DNA of 38,617 bases from Patulibacter medicamentivorans (lineage in GTDB: Bacteria > Actinomycetota > Thermoleophilia > Solirubrobacterales > Solirubrobacteraceae): assembly GCF_000240225.1 (NCBI RefSeq), contig NZ_AGUD01000034.1, forward strand, positions 1-38,617, read 5' to 3'. The notes below the pieces were generated by a model. The model saw nothing but the letters and a program-made list of their open reading frames with translations, was not told where the DNA came from and ran no database searches. This document shows positions 1 to 10,500 of this stretch, in pieces (the first letter of the stretch is position 1; every line of letters starts with the position of its first letter). The position numbers and the translations under genes were made by a program.

Positions 1-250
1 ACCCGGCACCTGACCGGAACAACGTCCCTAGCCCTTACAACTAGTGCCTGAGAATCGTCAGATGCCGGGGGATTCCGGCTCGATCCGGGCGGATGCGGGC
101 GAGCGGCCGGCCGTCCACGGCTCGGTGCGGGCCTGAGGCACGCTTGCTGGGTGGCGTCTGGTCGAGCTACGGTCGTTGGGATCGACAACCAACGTGCCCC
201 GGGCGACGCGGCGAACGTCCCCGGGGCTGGCACAGGAGAGCAGGTCTCCC

Positions 251-520
251 ATGCATGACGAGCCTAGCGGTGGTCTGGTGCTGCCGGATGAGGAGGTGCA
301 GGTCGGGGTGTTGCGGCACTTGCTGGATCTGCACCCGATTCAGCTGACGGATGAGGAGTTGATCCGGGAGGCGGTGGGCGATCCGGACGACTTTGCGGAG
401 CGGGATGCGGTGCGGCGGGCGGTCGGGGTGCTGGTCGCCAGCGGCTTGGTCCATCGCCACGGCCGGTTCTTGTTTCCGACTCACGCCGCGCTGGTGTTTC
501 ACGCGTTGGCGCCGACGTAG
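251..520 (+). CDS. small winged-helix-like hypothetical protein
   Basis: Predicted protein of 89 residues. An in-frame start further upstream exists, but ATG 251 is chosen because AGGAG lies at 234-238 and the residues before it look like translated leader. The chain is acidic at the N-terminus, then shows alternating amphipathic helices (VGVLRHLLDLHPI, LTDEELIREAV, DAVRRAVGVLVASGLV) and a short beta-like end (HGRFLFPTHAA). This order resembles a winged-helix domain with the last strands forming the wing. Such small proteins recur in Solirubrobacterales genomes (recollection, not searched). It may be a DNA-binding regulator, but no partner or target is visible. The gene is followed by the methyltransferase on the same strand with a 52-base gap. 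Confidence 0.7.
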   Translation: MHDEPSGGLVLPDEEVQVGVLRHLLDLHPIQLTDEELIREAVGDPDDFAERDAVRRAVGVLVASGLVHRHGRFLFPTHAALVFHALAPT

Positions 521-572
521 GGACTTGGAAGGGCGTGGGCCTGCGCGAGGCGCTGTGTGGCAAGCTGGCCGC

Positions 573-1373
573 GTGCCGGAGAAGACGCTTGATCGCAACC
601 GGGGCCTGTTGCTCCCGACGCTGCGCGGGGTCGCGCGCGGGATCGTCCGTCGCCGCGACGAGTTTCGCCATCACGTCGCGCGCGACGCGTGGACGGTCGC
701 CAAGCGGTTCGCCGCGCCGTCGGTGGTCAACATCGAGAAGCGCGAGATCCCGCTCGTGATGTGGGCGGTCGTGGAGGGCTGGCTCGACGACCACCAGCGG
801 ATGCTGATCGCAGCCCTGGCGAAGGGCCTCGACCACCGTACGTTCTTCGAGATCGGGACCAACCGCGGACGGACGACCTGGACCGTCGTGCGCAACAGCC
901 CCGAGATGCGCGCGTTCACCCTCGACGTCCCGTTGGGGGACGCGTCATCGGCGACCGCTCTGGACCTGGCGTCCGACGATCACCACTTCTTCCGACCGGA
1001 CGAAGCGACCGGCGAGGCGTTTCACGACACGCCGGAGGCCGAGCGGATCACCCAGCTCTGGGGGGATTCGGCGACCTTCGATTTCTCGCCCTACGCGGGC
1101 GAGATCGACCTCGTCTACATCGACGGCGCGCACACCTACGACTACGTCAAGGCCGACACCGCGAACGCTCTGCGGATGCTCAGCCCGACCGGCATGATCG
1201 TCTGGGACGACTACGGCAGCAACCCCGGCGTCTACCAGCTGGTCAACGAGGTCGCAGCGACGCTGGATCGGCCCGTCTACCACGTTTATGGCACCCGGAT
1301 GGCGATCTACAGCCGCCAGGACTTCGTGCACCGCCTGCCGTACGACGACCACGCGTCGCTGCCGACGGTCTGA
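573..1373 (+). CDS. class I SAM-dependent methyltransferase (Methyltransf_24-like)
   Basis: Protein of 266 residues from GTG 573. The open frame continues upstream in another gene's frame, but its residues there are Arg/Cys-rich shadow sequence. The Rossmann core is visible: FFEIGTNRGRTT near residue 91 is the SAM-binding glycine motif, FTLDVPLG near 112 gives the acidic end of strand 2, and LVYIDGAHTYDYV near 180 followed by GMIVWDDYG near 210 is the IDGxHxY...DD pattern of Methyltransf_24 proteins. These often act on sugars or glycan-linked substrates, with a metal held by the Asp/His residues. The substrate cannot be read from the sequence. It precedes the giant RHS gene by about 200 bases and is probably a separate transcription unit. 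Confidence 0.8.
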   Translation: MPEKTLDRNRGLLLPTLRGVARGIVRRRDEFRHHVARDAWTVAKRFAAPSVVNIEKREIPLVMWAVVEGWLDDHQRMLIAALAKGLDHRTFFEIGTNRGRTTWTVVRNSPEMRAFTLDVPLGDASSATALDLASDDHHFFRPDEATGEAFHDTPEAERITQLWGDSATFDFSPYAGEIDLVYIDGAHTYDYVKADTANALRMLSPTGMIVWDDYGSNPGVYQLVNEVAATLDRPVYHVYGTRMAIYSRQDFVHRLPYDDHASLPTV

Positions 1374-1559
1374 GCGGGGCGCGGGACGGGCCACGGCGGG
1401 CGCCCCGTCGGCCGTGTTTCCGATCGACCATCTGTCTAGAGTTCCCAGAGTCTCTGGCGCGGCCCGCTCCGTGGAAGTATGTTGGCGCGGACAAGCGCGC
1501 ATGGCGCGAACGAGGTGGCCGACGACGTGCGTGTGCGGCCGCTGTCCACCATTGGTCGT

Positions 1560-1574
1560 AGGGGTTGCGTCGTG
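1560..1574 (+). promoter_or_regulatory. ribosome binding site fixing the RHS start at GTG 1572
   Basis: AGGGG at 1560-1564 sits 7 bases before GTG 1572, and the first residues from that GTG form a clean Sec signal peptide. The alternative ATG at 1479 has only GGAAG three bases upstream and would add 31 residues before the signal sequence. That ATG lies inside TATGTT (1478-1483), which could be a -10 element. Confidence 0.6.
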
Positions 1575-4500
1575 TTGCACAGGTCACGAGCGGTCGTTCT
1601 GTCGTTGGGGCTGGGGGTCGGGTCGCTTGGCGCTGTCGGTGGGATCGCGATCGCGGCCGGCGACGAGCAGCGACCAGTCGCGCCAGCGGGGCCGCAGCTG
1701 CAGGACATGCAGCCCTTCATCGATCGCCAGGCGAAGGAGGATCGCGAGCGGATTGCCGAGGCCGAGCGGGTAGGGCCGCTCGAGTTGGCGGGGTTGAGCG
1801 ATGAGGAGGCCCTGCGGGCTCTTCGCAAGCGCCTTCCCGGTCTGGTCGGTCGCAAGGCCACTGCGCAGCTCGATGCGAAGAAGGGCGAGCGGGTCAAGCG
1901 CTACGTCGGGCTCGGCACGCAGGCGTTGGTCGAGGATGAGAAGACCGGTCGCAAGCAGCTCGTGCAGTCGTCGCTGCCGTTGCGTGTTCCGACGTCGGAC
2001 GAGGAGGGAGCGCCGCTGGAGCCGTTGAGTACCGAGGTCGAGGCTCGCGGCGACGAGCTGGCGGCTGAGAACGTTCCGTCGCAGTATCGGATCGCCCGTC
2101 GATTGGGGGCATCCAGCGGGCTGCCGAACCACGCCAGCTCGTGGTTCACCGAGGCGAGGTTCGGGGTCGTGCCGCTGGCCGGTGGCAGGCCGCTCGGCGG
2201 TGGCCAGGCCAAGCTGTTGTCGGACAAGTCGGTCGTGTTGAACGCGGCGCGTGACCTGGACTACGTGACCGCGGCGGGAGCCGGCGGGAGCCAGGGGATG
2301 TTCGTTCTGCGGTCCAAGCGCAGCCCGACGCGGCTGGGAATTCGCGTGGTCGGCGATGTCGATGAGGTCCGTGAGGGCGAGCGTCGGTTGGGGGCCGAGA
2401 TTGTGCGTGGAAGGACGGTCGTTGGGCGTCTCCAGGCGCCGATCGCGGCGGACGCCAACGGCACCTCGGTGCCGGTCGATTGGAAGCTCGATGGCGACGT
2501 CATGCGGATGGCCGTCGATCTCGACGATCCCGCGATCCGACTGCCGGTCGTGGTCGACCCGTCCGTGGTCGAGGATCAGCGCTATTGGGTCAGCAACACG
2601 GCGATCGACTTCACGGGCTGGGAGTTCGGCAGCGCGACGCCGAGCTTCTACCCGACGGCCAAGGGCACGGGCTTCTATGGCTACGGGCTGACGATCTACA
2701 GCGATTCCACGAAGACCTTTCCGGCGGGGACGTTCGGGACGTGGACGTTCCGTGCCCCGTTCGATCCGGCGTTCATCGATGAGGGCGCGCACATCATCAA
2801 CGTGGACTTCGGGTACACGGCACACGTCCCGGCGGGCGGCACGGGCAGCTGCATGCAGCAGGGCATCTATGACCCGCGCAACACGACGGCGAGCTACCCG
2901 GCCGGCCAGTTCGAGAACGCCTACTGGAAGTTCGGCACACCGACCAGCACGACCGCTGGTCCCTACTACGGCTACGGCGGTGGGCTGGGGATGTACACGT
3001 GCGCGGCCGAGGGCACGATGTGGAACACGGCCACGTACAAGTACCGGACCCACGGGATGACGCAGCCGTTTGACTGGAACGGCAGTTCGCCGACCGCGGG
3101 GCGGCCGGCGAACATGGCGGTGTTCGGCCTCTCCAACGGGGTCGGCAAGCCGTCGGCTAACGGTCTGGCGTACCTCGGCTCGTCGTTGATCCGGATGAGC
3201 GAGCAGGTGGCGCCGCACCTGACGACGACCGGCCAGCCGACCGGCTGGGTGCATACCGCGCCAGGCTTCACGGCCACGGCGACGGACTATGGCCTGGGCT
3301 CCACGCAGGTGTCGGCGGCGGCCTCGGGCATGGCGACGCAGACCTCGACCCCGCCGGCCTGCTTGAGCACGTCGCTGAACCCGCCGACCGGCGTCAACCC
3401 GAACAACGGCGTCGGCAACCAGGGCGATCGCAACAACCGCTGCCCGAAGGTCCTCTCCAAGGCCATCGACACCAGCGCCCTGCCCGAGGGCGCCAACACG
3501 GTGACGTTGACGGGCAAGGACCTGATGGACAACCAGGCGACGCTGGCGGTCCCGGTCAAGGTCGACAGGTCGAAGCCGACGATCGAGCAGCTGAACCCGG
3601 GGCAGGTCGTGCGTCCCGAGGCGCCGGCCGGCAGTGGCGCCCCGACGAAGATCAGCGTCAAGGCGAAGGATCAGTACTCGGGGGTCAAGACGGTCAGCGT
3701 GACGGTCGATGGGCAGCCGGTGACGGTCACGCAGCCGACGTGCGCGGCGGGGGAGTGCCCGGTCGAGTACTCGTTCGACATCCCGGCGAGCCAGTTGCGG
3801 GATGGGCAGCATCGCGTCGACGTGACGGTGACCGATCAGGTCGACGGTGCGGCGACGATCGCCAACCATCGTGAGTCGCTGAGCTTCGTCGTCACGGTCT
3901 ACCACGATCCGACGAACCCGCCGACCGATCCGGGAGCGCAGCTGGGTCGGCAGCCGGTGGGTGGCCTGGGGTTCGAGGATTGGTGGACGTACGACACCAC
4001 CGAGACCGGTGCTGGCAGCAATCTGCGGGTGAACCTGGCGAATGGCAACGCGACGTGGGCCTACACGCCGGTGTCGAATCCCGGCATCGGGCTCGACACC
4101 TTCCTCCGGCTGACCTACAACAGCTACGAGCCGTCGGGGTTGTTCCCGAACCTGCTCGATAGCGGCAACGCGGGGATCGGGGCCTACTCCGTCGCCGGTC
4201 GCGGCTTCTCGGTCCAGCTGGCCGGCTTCACCAGGCTCAACGAGAAGTTGGAGATCAAGGGTCCGGGTGGCATCGACCTGCTTCCTGCGGTCGACCCGCA
4301 GGCCTTTGCCAAGGGCGTCATCCTGACCGACGGCGACGGCACGCAGCACTACTTCGAGCGGGACGACAGCAAGCCGGGGATCCGGTTCAAGCGGCCCGCC
4401 GGTGTCGAGATCGAGTTGCGGCGCTTCGACGACAACTCGGCGTCCGCGAAGTACTGGGCGGCGACTCGGGCCGACGGCGTCACGGCGTTCTTCGATCGTG

Positions 4501-7500
4501 AGGGCTGGGCGACCGGGATGCAGGACCGTCACGGCAACCGCATGGAGTTCGTGCTCGAGACGGTGGGGACCAAGCCCGGGTGCGGCAGCCTGCTCTGCAC
4601 CAAGCGCGTGCGCTACATCCGCGACGCCGCTGCGTTGGACAAGACCGGACTCGAAGCTGCGGGCACGCAGGCGGAGGTGCAGGCGGCGCGGCAGTGGACG
4701 CTGACCTACGACGACGACAACGCGAATCACACGGGAGCGGGCCGCCTGGTGTCGATCGAGGATCGCAAGGTCCTCCCGGGCGGCCAGCGACGCCTGACGA
4801 CGTTCGCCTACGGCTCCGACCGGCTGGAGAAGATCACCGAGGCGGCCAACGGTCCCGCGGCGCAGAAGCGATCGTTCCAGCTCGGCTACCTGGACGCGAC
4901 GTCCGGGTACCTGACGTCGGTCAGGGACCCGAGGAACAACACGACCAGCGTCGCGTATACCGCCGCGCCGTCCGCCTTCGGCAGTTTGCTCGGTCCGGTG
5001 CTGGATCCGCTGCTGCAGTGGACGGGCATCGTGCCGAACCTCAAGTTCGCGACCGCGGTGACGGATCGTGGTGGCCGGGAGCGGCGCTACCGGTTCGACG
5101 CGCCGTCGTCGGCTGGGCAGTCGCACGAGACGTGGGTCCTGAGCGATCGCGACGCGACGTCGGCCCAGGGGACCCGGACGCGCGTGGACAAGGTCACCGT
5201 CGATGGCGCGGGCAGGATGACCGACCTGACGCAGGCCGCCGACGATCCGGCGACCCAGGGGGTCAACGAGGCGGCGGCGTCGCCACGGCGCAGCCAGCAG
5301 CATTGGACGGGCGACAACTACGTCGGCTGGAGCAGCGAGGCGCTGGAGGAGCCGACGAAGACGGTGACGACGGAGTACGAGTGGGGCGACCTCGGTCAGC
5401 TGCGAAGCGAGACCGAGCACTTCGGCACGGCCGGCGCCGGGGGCACACCGACCCGCTCCCGTTCCTGGGGCTACAACGAGCACTGGGGGACGATCCACAA
5501 CGCCGACGAGGACGACTCCGGCACGAGTCCGGCGGCGTCCGGCATCGGCCCGTTCGTGTTCGACGTCAACCGCGAGGTCGACCGCAACGGCAAGGCCACC
5601 GACTACGACTACACGCCTCCGGGCGATGTCGTCGGCGGTGACCCGGATCGCGGGGACCTGTACAAGCTGCGCCGAGACGGGGCGGGGGACGAGACGTTCC
5701 GCTACACCCCGCGCGGCCTCATGACCAAGCACACCCAGAAGGTCTGGGACGACGCCCCCGCGACGGGATCGTTCTGGGAGGGCGAATCGGCCGAGGTCGA
5801 TGAGGAGTGGTCGCTGTTCGACGGGAACGGGGATCCCGCGCTGCGGCTCGACCAGCGCGATCGTCCGTGGACGACCGCGCGGGACGAGGTCGGCAACGTC
5901 GTCCGGCTCCTCGACCCTCGCGCGGGCGTTCCCACCGTGACGGTCGCGGCGGAGGCGCCACTCGCGACGTCCGACAACCCGGCCGTCGACCTGGGCGCCG
6001 TCCGGACTGCCGCCCGGCTCCAGGGCGACAAGTTCGTGGCGCGGTGGACCTACGACGCGCTGGACCGCCAAGTCGCGGCGGCGATTCCCAAGAGCTCGGG
6101 AATCCTCCCGGCGGAGAACCCCGATCGCTTCCGCGTGACGGCGACGAGCTACGACCTGAACGACAACGTCATCGCGGCGAGGGATGGCAACGGCGAGATC
6201 GGGTCGAGCACCTATACGGCGACCGACAAGCTGGCGACGCGCACGTCGCCGTCGGTCGAGCACCACGTCGATGCGCCTGAGGCAGACGATGACCTGCCGA
6301 CCACGCAGACGAGTGGCACACCGGAAGTGACCCGCTACTCGTACGACAAGGCGGACAACGTCAAGGAGCAGTCCGACCCGCTCGGCGCGCTCGGGAGCGG
6401 CGCGCACCGCACGTCGTGGACGTACGACCTGTTCGACGAGCCGACGGTTCGGGTGCAGTACGGCGCCGCGGCTGACGATCAGGCCAAGCTCGTCACGTCG
6501 CGGGCCTACGACGCGCGCGGCAACGTGGTCGGCGAGAGCGACGCGAAGGCGAACGGCGCCGCGTCGATCGGCGACGCCGAGGTCAACGCGAAGACGCCGG
6601 CCAAGCAGCGGACGGCCTACGAGTACGACACCTTCGATCGGCTCAAGTCCAAGACCGAGAACCCCTTCGGCAGCCCCTCCGCGTCGACGCAGTTGATCAC
6701 CAACTACGGCTACGACGGTGAGGACCGGCCGACGCGTACCACCACGCCGGCTGGTCGGACCTCGATCACCGTCTACGACGATCGCGGTGAGGTCGTCGAG
6801 CAGAAGGAGCCGTTCAAGTACGAGGCGACGGGCGATCGCCTGACGCGTACCGACGAGAACGCTATGGCGGTCACGAGCTACAAGCGCCGCCTCGACGGGC
6901 AGCTCTACGAGGTCACGAGCCCCCGCGGCAACGCGACCAGCGCCGCCGGGGACTTCGTCACCAAGCTCGGCTACTGGGACACGGGGGAGTTGCGGGTCCG
7001 CAGCGTGCCTCGTGCCGCCGGCCAGTACGGCGATCCTGACGCATGGAAGGTCCGCTACGACATCAACGCCGTCGGCGACCCCGAGTTGATCGTCGACGCT
7101 CGCGGCAAGGCGCTGACCAACGAGTTCCTCGACACGGGTGAGCTTGCGAAGACGACCCGTCCGTCGTTCTGGATCTACGACCAGGACAAGCAGACGCTCC
7201 GTGAGCGGACTTCGGACGATCCGAAAGCGACCCAGGTCGGCGATGCCGAGTTGCCAGCCAGCCCGGGTCACGGGGACTTCGGCAAGGTCGAGCCGCAGGC
7301 GCTTCCGGACATCGTTCCGGCGAAGGGCCCGACCAGCTTCGGCTACGACGACGAGTTGCGGCTCAACCGGGTCACGGCGCAGGGCGACGTCAGCGGGCAC
7401 GTCACGCAGAACCTCTTCTACGACCCCGTGGGGCGGCTGACGAAGCGGACGATCCCGCTCGCCGGCAGCGGCGAGGACATCGACACGATCGATCTGTCGT

Positions 7501-10500
7501 GGCAGTACGACGCCAACGGCAACACGCGCGCGGCGATCGACGGTCGCAAGAGCGCCACGGTCTACCGCTACGACAGCTACGACCGCTTGAAGTCGGTGAC
7601 GGCGCCGGCCAACTGCGACAGTGGCAGCGGGTGCGCGCGCCCGAAGACGACACAGAGCTTCGATCCCAACGGCAACGTCGAGACCGAGGTGACGCCGCTG
7701 TCCACCAATCCGCAGGTGGAGGACTGGGACGGCGACGCCGGAACCAGCGACGCGACGACCGGGACCAAGATCCGGCACTACGACGCGGCTGACCGCTTGG
7801 TGACCGAGGTCGACGAGGCCGGCGCGAAGACGCAGCACGACTACGACGAGGATGGGCTGACGACGGTCGACTACCGGCCGCGGGCGTTCAGCGACGCGAC
7901 CGATGCGACTCCTGACGACGATTTCGCCACCAGGTACACCCGCGACGGCGGCGGACGCGTCCTGAAGAGGACCGAGAAGGTCGACGACGGTGGCAGCACC
8001 AGCACGCTGGAGACCACCTTCGAGTACGACCGCAACGGCAACCAGACGAAGGTCGTCTCGCCCGGTTCGGCGAAGAGCGCGGGCCAGAGCGTCGAGGATC
8101 GCGTGCAGACCCGCCGCTACGACGGCCGCGACCTGCCCTGGGTGACGACGGTCGGCGACGGCGCCGATGCGCGCTCCACGATCACCGAGTACGACGGCAA
8201 CGGCTGGCTGCGGCGGACCGTCAAGCCCGAGGGCGTGCAGAACCCGGGCCCTGACGCGACGCCCGAGCACGAGGACCTGACCGGCAACGAGATCGGGGTG
8301 ACCCCGCTCCAGACCAACGCGACGAAGAACGCGGAGGTCCGCGAGTACGACGACGACGGCCTGCTGATCGGCCGCAACCTGCCGTGGGGCGACAGCGACA
8401 ACGCCAACGGGCAGCACCATCGCTGGCGCCAGGCCTACGGGTACACCAACCGCGGGCTCGTCAGCTCGATCGGCGAGGTCTACGAGGTCGGTACCGGCAG
8501 CGGCAAGTACAACCACGACACCCTGATCGACTACAACCTCGCCGGCTGGCCGACGGAGACCAACGAACGAGGCTGGACGCAGGGCGACGACCCGCCTCCG
8601 TCCTCGGTCAAGGGCGACCGGCTCGTCTACGACTACGACAAGCAGGGCAACCAGAAGCGCTGGCGCTCGCCCGGGCGCTCTCGCGACATCCGCCGCGGCT
8701 TCTACCCGTCCGGCCAGATGGCCTGGCGCTGCGGGGTCCGCAACGACGGCACTGGCAGCAAGCTCTCCGAGGAGCAGGTCTTCAGCTACGAGTACGACCA
8801 GGCCGGGGGCCTGACCAAGCTGACCGACTGGATGCACCACCAGGTCCGCCCGGAGACGGCGAACCAGTGCCAGGAGGAAGCGGTCTCCAACGACGGCTAC
8901 ACGCCTGACCGCAACACGCTGATCAAGCGCGACCGGGCCGGCCGGCCGGCGTCGGTGAACGAGAGCTGGGACAACGGCAAGGACACGGTCTACAGCTACG
9001 TGAAGAACGCTCCGGCGTTGATCTCCGAGGTCCGGACGGACGGTCGGGTCTCCGGCACGGACTTCACCAACGGAACGCGTACGAAGTACGGCTACGACCT
9101 GCTGGACCGCAACACGCGCGTTCGTGTCTACTCGCCGTCGACCGGCACCAACCCGGACCGGACCACTGATCTGCGGTGGTGGCCGTCCGGCGACCGTCGT
9201 CAGGTCACCAAGCCTGCGACCACCAGCGGTCGGACGGTCGAGGAGCGGTTCTATGACACGGCCGGGCTGATCCGCGAGCGCAACGTCACCGAGCCGGGGG
9301 ATACCTCGGTCAGCCGCAAGCGGTTCTACGAGTACGACAAGAACGGCAACCGGACGAAGGACGAGCGCGGGGAGAACGACTACAACGCTCGCGACCAGCT
9401 CACGAAGTGGCAGCGCCGGCGGCCGAACCCCGACGTGAACGCCGCTCCAGCGAATCGGCTGCTGATGCCGGCCAAGACCGAGAAGGACCCGGGCAAGACC
9501 ACGACCTACGACGTGGACGGCGCTGGCCGCAAGAAGAAGACGACCGACACCATCGTGATCGCCGACGGTGGTACCGACGTCACGACCGAGGTCATCACCA
9601 GCAACGAGTACGACGGCGACCGCCTGCTCAAGAGCGACCGTCAGATCAAGACCTGGGGAACCGGGCTCCAAGGGTCGCGCTCGGCCCAGAGCGACTGCTA
9701 CGCCTACAACACGTTCGGCTCGATGACGGCGATGCGGCGCGAGAAGACCGCGAAGGAGCCGGCAGGCGTCGGGACCGAGCCGGCGCACCTTCCCGCACCC
9801 GGAGGCTGCAGCACCAGCACCAGCCCGATCGAGGTGCAGTACACCTACGACACGTTCGAGCGGCTGACCGCCGGGCGCGAGCGCCAGCACGACGAGAGCG
9901 ACGAGTCCGACACCGGGAATCTGGATCCGTCGCAGGCCTACTGCTACGACGCGCTCGATCGCCGCGATCGGCGGGTGACCGGCCTCAGCGGCGACGACGA
10001 CCCGAGCGGCGGCGACGATGTCGAGCAACTCCGGCGGGCGCGGGCGGCCTGCACCAAGGCCACGCCTCCCGGGAGCGATATCAAGGGTCACGACTACAGC
10101 TACCTCGGCTTGACCGAGCAGCTGACCCGCGAGAACCGCGACGGCGACAAGATCCAGACCTACGAGTACACCGCCAACGGCGAGCGGCTCGGGCGACTCA
10201 AGACCGACGGCGGGGTGCCGCAGTGGCGGGCCTACGAGACCGACGCCCAGGGCTCGGTCGTCGGCCTGGAGTCGCCGACCACCGGCAAGGTCGCCGAGGA
10301 CGACGAGTATCGGACGGACCCATACGGCGGGCCGGTCTCACCGGAGAAGGACCTGGGCACGGACGCCGAGGACAACCCGTTCCGGTTCCAGGGCTTCTAC
10401 AAGGACCAGGACACCGGCACCTACGACATGCAGGCGCGGGCGTATCGACCCGACATCGGTCAGTTCCTGCAGCAGGACCGCTACAGCGATCCGAAGGCAG

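Noticed and set aside
1-250. Possible RNA gene or promoter in the first 250 bases
   Set aside because: No tRNA-like cloverleaf, strong hairpin or convincing promoter could be recognised.
1479-1571. Alternative upstream ATG start for the RHS gene
   Set aside because: It would place 31 polar residues before the signal peptide and has a badly spaced ribosome site; GTG 1572 fits better.
1584-10091. Giant minus-strand open frame of about 2800 codons opposite the RHS gene
   Set aside because: Its residues are Arg/Val/Leu/Ala-rich low-complexity shadow of GC-rich YD-repeat coding. No domain, start signal or plausible composition.
5300-10250. Tandem DNA repeats within the RHS gene
   Set aside because: The repetition is at protein level (YD motifs). 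The nucleotide units vary too much to call DNA repeats or a CRISPR array.
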